From: Ephydatia muelleri
Taxonomy: Eukaryota; Porifera; Demospongiae; Spongillida; Spongillidae
NCBI GenBank assembly: GCA_013339895.1
Contig: JABACO010000013.1
Span: 2,019,696 to 2,083,695 of the forward strand
Direction: 5' to 3'
Length of the DNA stretch: 64,000 nt
Under the pieces are notes generated by a model. The model ran no database searches and was not told the DNA's origin. It saw only the letters and a program-made list of their open reading frames with translations. The position numbers and the translations under genes were made by a program. Each line of letters starts with the position of its first letter. Position 1 is the first letter of the stretch. Of the stretch, positions 30,701-42,700 are shown in pieces.

Positions 30701-33700
30701 AGTACTCCTATTGATTCATGCAGGGCTGCCCTTGGCTTGTACCATGCTAAGGGTTACACAGAAAAGGAGCACAATCTGGCTTACCTGATCCTCAAGGTTG
30801 GAGGACCAATGCTTTTAACAGCAGTCCACAAAGCCGGTTACCTGCCTAGCGTAAACTGTGTTTATGCACATCTCAAGGGAGAGCTACCTACTCTGCAGCC
30901 GTTTTTTGGCCTTGACTTGGAGGAAATTGTTTCCCACAATATCGAAGCTGTGCTGCTCAGGTCATCACACCCAGATACAAGGTGAATAGAAAAAAATGGT
31001 ATGAAAATGCTGACTTGAGTGTTTACCAATTCCAGAGTCTTTCATCTCCTCATGGATGAAGTGGCAATCGAACAACGTTTGTCATGGGACCCTGTATCCA
31101 ATATGATATCAGGTATCTGCTATGAGCATCACCAGAATGCAGTGGGCTGCCTCAAGCTGGAAAGTATGGATGCCATCAGAGCTGTGCACGCAAAGATTGC
31201 TGCAGGTGAGTGCCATGTGGCCAGTGAGGCTCTTGTTGTCATGGCCCAGCCATATGACAGTATCAACTACCAGCCCATTCCTTTGATTGCTGTTCCGTCC
31301 TGCAAGAGTATGCCAGCAACAACTCAGATAAGGTTCTTGCAGCAGATCCTTGTAGTGTGGGATCGCTTTTCAGATCAAGGCCGACTTGGGGAGTTGCAGA
31401 ATGCTGACTCAGATGGGCAGCCTCAGCGTAGACAGGCATTTCACCATCTCTTCTCATGTATTGATGTTCGCTATGCTGCCCCTGGTACTTCTGGGTCCAA
31501 AATATGGGCAGTGGTTAGTCTCATGTGCCTGATGGATTCTTGCTGTGGTGCACACAACCGTACAGGTGGCTTTGATCTGAAGCACATGTGCAAGAGATTT
31601 CGTACCCTCTATATCAGTACAAAGAGGAGTGTATTTGTAAGCAAACTGTCCGAATTTCATGAGTGTTTTTCCATTACCCACTTCTTATGCATAGGTCCTG
31701 GGAGACACAGTGACCCGTTCCGACCTCCAAGAACTGGTGGCTGCAGCTGGTCATGACAGCATCTCCATCAGTGCCATGTTCTTTCCAAAGGACAAGCAGA
31801 ATGTGCCAGTCACTGTCAGGCTTCTTAAGGCTCTGGTAGGGTTCATGGATCCCTCCATGAACAATGTTGTTCAACCAACTATGCTGCCACAACTGATCAG
31901 GGCTAGGCTTATTGGTAGTGCTATGCAAGGGCTTCTAGCTCCGCTCATTAACTTGGATTGCAGTATCAGTGAGCTTCTGGTCTTGATCAGCATGACAGCT
32001 CATATTCTGTTTTTTCTGTTCCGAACACCTGGCGCTGGTACTAAGTTTATGCAATCTGTTCTATATTATGATTACCAGGCTTTTGTCCAGACTGTGTACT
32101 GGAATGTTATAAAAATCCAGCTTAGTGGTAAGGAGCAAGACTACCACATCCATCAGCAAGGCACTGATGCAGGGGAATCCATGTTTGGTCACATGCGTAC
32201 CCTCACCCATAATAGGAACTTTAACCTAGCTGAGGCTAACGTCAACCTCTCCACTGCACATCAGATCAGCCACATCCTCGAGGAACACCCAGAGTGGAGT
32301 AGGGGTCATCGTCGGCTCAATGCCACAGAGGACAAAGTTAATCCCTTAAGTTGGCGAGGTGATATGAAAGTGAATAGGTTTATGAATATCCCAGCCTTGT
32401 ATAACCAAGGAATGCTGCAAGCAAAGGCAGCCATCCTTGCTAGTGGCTTAGTAAATGAAAGCAGCCCTGACCTTGACTTCTATAATCTAGCAGCCAAAGG
32501 CTTCTCTTTACGATGCCCACATGGTGAATGGGTTGGTGTCACACTCATGGATGACGAAGTTGAAGACAGTGACTGTGATGAAGATTTGGATAATGGTGAT
32601 GAGGCATTACCGGTCAGCCAACCTGCTCATGATGAGGTACAGGAGGAAGAACAGGCTTTTGATGATGCTGCAGTCACCATGGAAGATGCTTGTACTGAAG
32701 CAGCAGCATTTGTAAAACACCCCAACACCATCATTATTGAAGGCAAGCAGGTTCACAAGTCCACTGCCCTTCGACTTGGAGTATCACTGGATCCCAAATC
32801 AATGGATCGTCTTAGGCGTGTTGCAGGAGCAAGCAGATTCACTGGAGGAGATGTGGATTTGGAAGACTGGCATCTGAAAGCAATCTTCCTGGTGCGAGAC
32901 CCATACGCAGTTTTAGTGTCATGTGGAGGTGTGCATGCACTAGCTGTGTTCAGAGCTGACCTCCTCCAGGTCCCAACAGCAAGAGGTGGGTTACTTACAG
33001 TCTCTAACTTGACTCCTGATCAGCTAATCATGGAGGCAGCCCAGGTGACTGGTTCCCTGATGAATCTTGTATATGAAGCAGGCAGTGAATCAGAAAGGGA
33101 TTCATCTTTCACCTGGAATGGAGCAGTTGGTGCTCAAGTCAAGGTTCCAGCAAACAGAATTGCCACCTTTGCAGCACATGCATCTGTAAGAAGCTCCTCA
33201 ATTGTTGCAACCTGCAAAACATCAACCCTTGACGCCATATTTGGGTCAATGCTTCAGCTTGAGGGGGGTCAGACATCACAGGTTGTCAAACTGTGTTTGA
33301 AAATGACAGAGTCCTTTCCATACAGAGGTGATGTGACCAACCCTTGGCCCTTGTGTAATGGAATGCCTCAGGAGCAGATTGCTCAAGAGCCAAGACCTAT
33401 CTCATCAAGGGATGTACCAGTGAAGTGTGAAGTGATAGGATGTGGCAAGGAAATCAAGCTGTCCGCAATGAGATTACACATTGGAGCACATATTCTGAGA
33501 GGCCATTGTGCTCCAGCTAATTGCATGACACCACTGAATGCTGAGGCATGTGGTTTCTGTGGCAAAGTGTGTTTGGACAGAAATAGTGGTGTTTGCAAGG
33601 TGGATTTAGTTCATGGTGCAAATTAAACCATTCATCTAGTGGAGTCAAACTGTCCTTTTGCTTACAAAATATCATATAGAGCTGTGGAAAAGGGTTCAGT

Positions 33701-36700
33701 CGCTAATCCATGTACAAACAGACCTGTACCATGCCAAATATGCTCAACCAAAACAGGAACTATACGCCACTATGTGTGGAGCTACCATTTTTTAGACCAC
33801 ATGGAGTCTATGCATCCAGGTCAAAATTAACAGAAGAGGAGGTTAGGAAGTATGCCATTCGGAAAGATGAGTATTTAGGAGTACTGGGCAAGGAGTATAG
33901 AGCTATGGAGCAGGAGAAGAGGCTAAAGATAGACCTCGCCAGGTTGAAAGATGATGCTGCATCTGTGACCAACCCTTCTCTCTTTTGGAGCAGAGTTCTT
34001 GCAGGCTAATGTTGTGATAAGAATTTATGTATTCATTGTTATTTCAGTGCTAATTGTGGTTACGCGTGAGTGAGAAAGGGGCGTAGGGGTGGTGGTACCC
34101 TCATTAAGAAATCTGATGATGGGTGTTTTAAAAGAAATATTTTTTGCCCCCCCCCTCGACTGTACCGTGCATTTATTTTTTAGATATCTAATTATACGTC
34201 TTACATAAGACGTATAATTAGATATACGTCTTACCATAGGCCGTATAGTCGTATAGTCGATTGTTTACCAATATATATTTGATCCATAAAGGACCTCTTC
34301 CAGCCAATTCTGAAGCTATTGGTGAAAATTACATCGTTTAAAAGTGTTTCTATCCCGAGTTATGCATTGCCAAGAAGGAGAAGAAGAAGAAGAAGGAGGA
34401 GACCCGCCCATTGTTCCGGGACTGGGTACGAGGACGGACAGTACCCTTTTGTTCTCTACAACCACGCGGTTCTACGACATGAAACAAATACGAAACTGCT
34501 CATTTTTTACTTATAGATCGATTGCTAAAACAAGCTAAACGATCCGATCATCGGGAGTCTTGTTACAGACGGGTCGCGTATTTTTAATCATATTCATAGC
34601 CGGGGTCAAATCCTATATGGAAGTTTCTAACGAAACTTCCGATATCCTGATGAAGGGATGGGGTTTGTTGTTGGGGAACGGGTGGGAGGATATTAGCGGT
34701 GTATGACATCGGTGTATACAGTCTTAACCTCACGCTCTGCATGACCATTACCATGTGGGTACTAGTAGAGTGGTGAAATCCATACTGTGTAAGCAAACTC
34801 CTTCATTTCTTTTGAAACAAACTGGGTTCCATTGTCACTCACAACTTCCTCAGGAATACCATGACGAGCAAACACAGATTTCAAGGCACCAATCACTTTG
34901 GATGAGGTTGTTGTAGCCAACTGTATTACCTCTGGAAACCGTGAGAAATAGACAACTACAAGCAAATAAGTACAACCCTTTAGTGCAAATAGATCTCTGC
35001 CATGGGTAGGCTGGTAGACAAGAAGATAACATAGCTGCTTCCTGCCGATTATCTAACCATCGGGCTGTGTCACCTCACTTCAGTGATAAATTAAATAATG
35101 GCGACACATGTACAGCTACATGCTGCTGACTGCACACTCATAGCGTTCAACACCTTGGTTCAAATAGAGTTAGCAGGTAATACACCTTGCCAAGCCTGTA
35201 ATAAGCCATGATATCATCACATATATTATAGGCTAAAAAGATAATTTTTGAGATTAATCAGGGTGACATTCAGTACCTCAAATGATTGGAAGAGGGCCGG
35301 TCACTTACTTCATTATTTGTACATCAATTCTCTATGGTTCCACTGGAGGGGGGTTATGTTTTGCACACACATGACATCTTTGCACCATCGTTTGCAAGAC
35401 CAAGCCACCAGACAGCTGAAGCAGCATGCAAGCGACACTGTTGTATGCCTAAGTGTCCATCATGTAGTCGCTGTAAAGTTAGTGTCTTTATAGACTCTGG
35501 GACCACAATTCAACAGCCAAACAATAGTAGATCCTTGCAAATAAGGAGTTTTTGATGAACCAACCAATATGGGTTCAAATTGGCTGGGACTTTATGATTT
35601 TCAGGCCATCCAGAAGGACAAACCTGTTTGATTGTTGTGCAATGGGGTCCTTGAACTGCCCCATACGGTGTTTCTCAAGTAATGTCTTAGTTACAGGGAC
35701 AGATGAGGTTATCGCATCTACAAATGACTCCACATCAGCATCTGTTATGCCAGTTTCTGGTTCAGCAGTACTGCAGCAAAGGTGCTCTTGATAGTGCATC
35801 AGCGGTAAACAGAAACGTTCCTGATACGGGTTGATTACTGTAGTCGTACCTCCCTAAACGCAGTCGAAATCTTAAAATTCGAGGGTGTAAGGTATCTAAA
35901 TGCTTAGAGCTCAGCAGAGGAACAAGCAGTTTATGGTCAGTTTCAATCTCAAAATTCTTTCCAATGATGAAAGTGGAAAACTTATCACATGCCCAAATGA
36001 TTGGCAGGGCCTCCTTTTCAATTTGAGCATAGCGTTGTTTGGTGTCTATCATCGTCCTTGACGCAAATGCTACAGGTCTCCAGTTCCATCATGATCCTTC
36101 TGTAACAGTGCTGCCCCCAGTCCATACGATGAGGCATTGGCTGAGATTTTAGTGTCGGCTGCTGGATTGTAATGGCAGAGAATTGCAGGTTTGGTTATTT
36201 CACTCTTCACTTTGTGAAATGCAGACTCCTGACTAGGAGGATTCCATACCCAGGCATTCTTGGAGCACAACAACTCCCGTAATGGTTGAGTTAGTTCGGC
36301 AATCCAATGCAGCATGTTCCCATAGTCCTGAAGACATGTGCACAAGAACCCAATTGTGTGCATTCATGTAAATGCCACGTAGTTTAATGACTTGAATGAA
36401 GTAGATCTCTAGATGAAGCCACATGTAAGTAAAATATGATGGTCACAAGCTTTACAAAAGGTACCTGAAAAGATAAGTGCAAATACTCTCACCCATGCTA
36501 AAATCCCCCATCTTCCTCATGCCAATCAAGTCGACCTCATTTGTCATTCTGGTGTACTAGAATGTCATTTAATTAAGTTTATTTTGGTGCCTTGTTCCCC
36601 ATGAAAAGTGAGTGTCCTTGGACACCAAACCAGACTCCGATGGGAGACGTTAATGTGTTTCCTTAACCTCCCCCCCCTTCCCTCTCCCAGGGGTTAATTA

Positions 36701-39700
36701 CAAACATTTTAATTAGTAGATAGGAATGGTGTAAAAGTGAGGGGAATATGTTGGTAACAGAGTCCCATAATGCCAACTAAAAACATGTCTAGTGCCCCTC
36801 TCTTGCAGGTCCCAGTAATAAGGACTTTTATATAACATTCTGGGGATGAGGCACAGTGCACCGACAAGGATTTGTGACTATGCGTTGTATGTTCTGTGAT
36901 TGAACTGTGGTGTCCTTGTACATTTCTAGTGTCCTATTCCCTGTGTACAATATCCTGATGGAGGGATGGGGTTTGTTGTTGGGGAACGGGTGGGAGGATA
37001 TTAGCAGTGTATGACATCATGGGGTATGAGGAAGCACTGTATGTTCCTCCCAGTGATGGCTTTTTAGTGTTAGTAGTGTGTGTTGTTGAACTGTGTGGGA
37101 TGCTGGTCCTTGTGTACTCTCTATCACTCGTATTGGTAGAGTGTATTTGACATTGGTGGTACTCCCATGATGATATGCACTTGTCATTACAGAATGGAGG
37201 GACCCCTCTGATAAGGGCCTCAGATGCAGGGCACATGGAGTGTGTCCAGGTGCTATTGGATAAGGGTGCTATTGTTGACATGCAGAGCATGGTGAGTGGT
37301 GTCATTATACACTGTGTACATGCAATGCAGTATGTACCCAGAGTCCCCAGTATGAAGACATGTGCACAAGAACCCTATTGTGTGCATACATATACAAGCC
37401 ATGTTGTTTAATGACTGAATCAAGTACATCTCTAGATGAAGCCACATGTAAGGAAATTATGATGGTCACAGGCTTTACAAATAATACCCGAAAAGATAAA
37501 TGCAAATACCCATTATCCTTGCTAAAATCCCCCATCTTATTCATGCCATTCAAGTGGACCTGATTTGCCATGCTTGTGTACTTGAATTTCATTTAATGAA
37601 GTTTGTTTTGGTGCCTTGTTTCCACATGAAAAGTGTGTGTCCTTTGACTCCAAACCAGACCACGATAGGAGACCTTAATGAGTTTCCCAAACTGCCCCCT
37701 CCCAATTCCCCGCGGTTAATTAAAACCATTGGAACCAGAAGTTAGGATAGGTGTAAAAGTGAGAGGAATATGTTGGGAAAAAAGCTCCATTATGCAAACT
37801 ACACACATGTCTAGTGCCCCTCTCTTGCAGGTCCCAGTAATACAGACTTTTATATTACATTCTGGGGATGAGGCACAGAGCACCGACAAGGAATTATGAC
37901 TATACGTTGTATGTTCTGTGATTGAACTGTGGGGTCCTTGTACATTTCTACTGTCCTAGTCCCTGTGTACAATATCCTGATGGAGGGATTGGGATTGTTG
38001 GTTTGTTGTTGGGGAACGGGTGGGAGGATATTAGCGGTGTATAACATTGGTGTATACACTTTTAACCGCACGCTCTGCATGACCATTACCCTGTGGGTAA
38101 TATGGGCTACTAGTAGACTGGTGAAATCCATACTGTGTAAGCAAACTCCTTCATTTCTTTTGAAACAAACTGGTTTCCATTGTCACTCACAACTTCCTCA
38201 GGAATACCATGACAAGCAAACACAGATTTCAAGGCACCAATCACTTTGGATGAGGTTGTTGTAGCCAACTGTATTACCTCTGGATACCATGAGAAATAGA
38301 CAACTACAAACAAATAAGTACAACCCTTTAGTACGAATACATCTCTGCCATGGGTAGGCTGGTAGACAAGAAGATAACATAGCTGCTTCCTGCCGATTAT
38401 CTAACCATCGGGCTGTGCCACCTCACTTCAGTGATAAATTAAATAATGGCGACACATGTACAGCTGCATGCTGCTGACTGCACACTCATAGAGTTAGCAG
38501 GTAATACACCTTGCCAAGCCTGTAATAAGCCATGATATCATCACATATATTATAGGCTAAAAAGATATTTTTTGAGATTAATCAGGGTGACATTCAGTAC
38601 CTCAAATGATTGGAAGAGGGCGGTAACTTACTTCATTATTTGCACATCAATTCTCTAAGGTTCCACTGGAGGGGGGTTATGTTTTGCACACACATGACAT
38701 CTTTGCACCATGTTAATAGCATCTTTTGCAAGACCAAGCCACCAGACAGCTGAAGCAGCGTGCAAGCGACACCGTTGTATGCCTAAGTGTCCATCATGTA
38801 GTCACTGTAAAGTTAGTGTCTTTATAGACTCTGGGACCACAATTCAACAGCCAAACAATAGTAGATCCTTGCAAATAAGGAGTTTATGATGAACCAACCA
38901 ATATGGGTTCAAATTGGCTGGGACTTTATGATTTTCAGGGCATCCAGAAAGGCAAAACTGTTTGATTATTGTGCAGTGGTGTCCTTGAACTAATGTTTCT
39001 CAAGTAATGTCTTAGTTACAGGGACAGATGAGGTTATCGCATCTACAAATGACTCCACATCAGCATCTGTTATGCCAGTTTCTTGTTCAACAGTACTGCA
39101 GCAATGTGCTCTTGATAGTGCATCAGCGGTAAACAGAAACGTTCCTGATAAGGGTTGAGTACTGTAGTCGTACCTCCCTAAACGCAGTCGAAATCTTAAA
39201 ATTCGAGGGAGTAAGGTATCTAAATGCTTAGAGCTCAGCAGAGGAACAAGCAATTTATGGTCACTTTCAATCTCAAAATTCTTTCCAATGATGAAAGTGG
39301 AAAACTTATCACATGCCCAAATGATTGGCAGGGCCTCCTTTTCAATTTGAGCACAGCGTTGTTTGGTGTTTATCATCGTCCTTGACGCAAATGCTACAGG
39401 TCTCCAGTTCCATCATGATCCTTCTGTAACAGTGCTGCCCCCAGTCCATAGGATGAGGCATTGGCTGAGATTTTAGTGTCGGCTGCTGGATTGTAATGGC
39501 AGAGAATTGCAGGTTTGGTTATTTCACTCTTCACTTTGTGAAATGCAGACTCATGACTAGGAGGATTCCATACCCAGGCATTCTTGGAGCACAACAACTC
39601 TCGTAATGGTTGAGTTAGTTCCAATGCAGCATGTACCCATAGTCCTGAAGACATGTGCACAAGAACCCAATGGTGTGCATTCATGTATATGCCACGTAGT

Positions 39701-42700
39701 TTAATGACTGAATGAAGTAGATCTCTAGATGAAGCCATATGTAAGTAAAGTATGATGGTCACAAGCTTTACAAATGGTATCTGAAAAGATAAATGCAAAT
39801 ACCCTCACCCTTGCTAAAATTCCCCATCTTATTCATGCCATTCTAATGGACCTCATTTGTCATGCTGGTGTACTGGAATGTCATTTAATTAAGTTTATTT
39901 TGGTGCCTTGTTCCCCATGAAAAGTGAGTGTCCTTGGACACCTAACCAGACTGCTATGGGAGATGTTAATGTGTTTCCTTAACCTCCCCCCCTTCCCCCT
40001 CCCAGGGGTTAATTTAAAACATTTTAATGAGTAGATAGGAATGGTATAAAAGTGAGGGGAATATGTTGGTAACAGAGTCCCATAATGCCAACTACACACA
40101 TGTCTAGTGCCCCTCTCTTGCAGGTCCCAGTAATAAGGACTTTTATATAACATTCTGGGGATGAGGCACCGTGCACCGACAAGGCTTTGTGACAATGCGT
40201 TGTTTGTTCTGTGATTGAACTGTGGGGTCCTTGTACATGTCTACTGTCCTAGTCCCTGTGTACAATATCCTGAAAAGAGATGTGATGCTGGTCCTTGTGT
40301 ACTCTCTATCTCTCTGATGGGTAGTGTTTTTTTGACATTGGTGGTACTCAGGATGGATGGACCGCACTGATGAGGGCTTCACAGGCAGGGCACATGGAGT
40401 GTGTCCAGGTGCTATTGGATAAGGGTGCAGATGTTAACATGCAGAGGAAGGTCAGTGGTGTCATTATACACTGTGTATGTTTCTCCCAGTGGTGGCTTTT
40501 TAGTGGTAGTAGTATGTGTTGTTGAACTGTGTGTGATGCTGGTCCTTGTGTACTCTCTATCACTCTGATGGGTATTGTGCATTTGACATTGGTGGTACTC
40601 AGGATGGATGGACCGCACTGATGGAGGCTTCACAGGCAGGGCACATGGAATGTGTCCAGGTGCTATTGGATAAGGGTGCTGATGTTAACATGCGGAGCAA
40701 GGTGAGTGGTGTCATTATACACTGTGTACATGCAATGCAGCATGTACCCAGAGTCCCCAGTAGTGAATGAAGACATGTGCACAAGAACCCTATTGTGTGC
40801 ATATATGTACTTGCCATGTTGTTTAATGACTGAATCAAGTACTTCTCTAGATGAAGCCACATGTAAGAAAAGTATGATGGTCACAGGCTTTACAAATGAT
40901 ACCTGAAAAGATAAATGCAAATACCCTTTATCCTTGCTAAAATCCCCCATCTTATTCATGCCATTCAAGTGGACCTGATTTGCAATGCTTGTGTACAGGA
41001 ATGTCATGTAATGAATTTTATTTTGGAGCCTTGTTTCCACATGAAAAGTGAGTGTCCTTGTACACCTAACCAGACCGCCCCCTCCCACCTCCCAGCGGTT
41101 AATTAAAACCATTGTAACGAGAAGTTAGGATAGGTAGGGGAATTTGCTTCGTTATGCGTCGTTTGTTCTGTGGTTGAACTGTGGGGTCTTTGTACATGTC
41201 TACTGTCCTAGTCCCAGTGTACAATATCCTGAAGGAGGGATGGGGTTTGTTGTTGGGGAATGGGTGGGAGGATATTAGCAGTATATGCCATCATGAGGTA
41301 TGACGGAGCATTGTATGTTCCTCCCAGTGGTGGTTTTTTAGTGGTAGTAGTGTGTGTTGTTGAACTGTGTGTGTTGCTGGTCCTTGTGTACTCTATCACT
41401 CGTATTGGTAGTGTGTATTTGACATTGGTGGTACTTCCATGATGATATGCACTTGTCATTACAGGATGGATGGACCGCACTGATGAGGGCTTCACAGGCA
41501 GGGCACATGGAGTGTGTCCAGGTGCTATTGGATAAGGGTGCTAATGTTAACATGCAGAGGGAGGTCAGTGGTGTCATTATACACTGTGTACCCAGAGTCC
41601 CCAGTAGTGATTGAAGACATGTGCACAAGAACCCTATTGTGTGCATACATGTACATGCCATGTTGTTTAATGAATGAATCAAGTACATCTCAGATGTAAG
41701 GAATGTATGTATGATGGTCAGAAGCTTTACAAAACGGTTCCTGAAAAGATAAAGGCAAATACCTTTATCGTTGCTAAAATGCCCCATCTTATTCATGCCA
41801 TTCAAGTGGACTTCATTTGTCATGCGGGTGAATTCAGTTTATTTTGGTGCCTTTATTCCACATGAAAAGTGAGTGTCCATGAACACCAATCCACGTCACG
41901 ATGGGAGACATTAATGAGTTTCCCTACCACCCCTCACAGGGTTAAATTATAAACATTTTAATGAGACGTTAGGAATGGTGTTAAAGGGAGGGGAATTGTT
42001 TTTGGTTACAAAGTTCCATTATGCAATCTACACGAATGCCTAGTGCCCCTCTCTTGCAGGTCCCACTAATAAGGACTTTCATATTACATTCTGGGGATGA
42101 GGCACAGTGCACCGACAAGGCTTTTGTGACAATGCGTTGTTTGTTCTGTGGTTGAACTGTGGGGTCCTTGTACATGTCTACTGTCCTAGTCCCTGTGTAC
42201 AATATCCTGATGGAGGGATGGGGTTTTTTGTTGGGGAATCGGTGGGAGGATATTAGCAGTGTATGACATCATGAGGTATGAGCCAGTTATGCCTTTTAGT
42301 GGTAGTAGTATGTGTTGTTGAACTGTGTGTGATGCTGGTCCTTGTGTACTCTCTATCACTCTGATGGGTAGTGTGTATTTGACATTGGTGGTACTCCCAT
42401 GATGATATGCACTTGTCATTACAGGATGGATGGACCGCACTGATGATGGCTTCACAGGCAGAGCACATGGAGTGTGTCCAAGTGCTATTGGATAAGAGTG
42501 CTGATGTTAACATGCAGAGCAAGGTGAGTGGTGTCATTATACACTGTGTACATGCAATGCAGCATGTACCCAGAGTCCCCAGTAGTGACTGAAGACATGT
42601 GCACAAGAACCCTATTGTGTGCATACATGTACATGCCATGTTGTTTAATGAATGAATCAAGTACATCTCAGATGTAAGGAATGTATGTATGATGGTCAGA

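Larger units (their letters stand above)
27702..34642 (-). mobile_element. 6.9-kb Helitron-like element with coding cargo
   Basis: On the minus strand it starts TCGGAAGTTTCG (34642) and ends TTTTATTTACTTG (27702). The empty site is present many times in the same intron repeat as GTACAA^TATCCTGATGG, so insertion was A^T with no target duplication. The TC-end hairpin is at 34619-34640 and the CTTG-end palindrome at 27702-27981. Beyond the ends it matches the short elements at 4555 and 6218 in about 350 bp next to the TC end and after the palindrome. It carries a minus-strand gene (28297-29802) and a plus-strand spliced gene (30198-34009). No Rep HUH nuclease or helicase motifs were seen. Confidence 0.85.

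Noticed and set aside
32145..32155. H-I-H motif ('YHIHQQGTD') in the plus-strand gene as a possible HUH endonuclease site
   Set aside because: It lies within the conserved GTD-x-x-E-x-x-F context, which in the fungal relatives I remember has no histidines there. No Rep-type Tyr motif or helicase follows.
27702..34642. Terminal palindrome as evidence of an inverted-repeat cut-and-paste transposon
   Set aside because: Both palindrome arms lie at one end. The two element ends are not inverted repeats of each other, and the empty sites show no target duplication.
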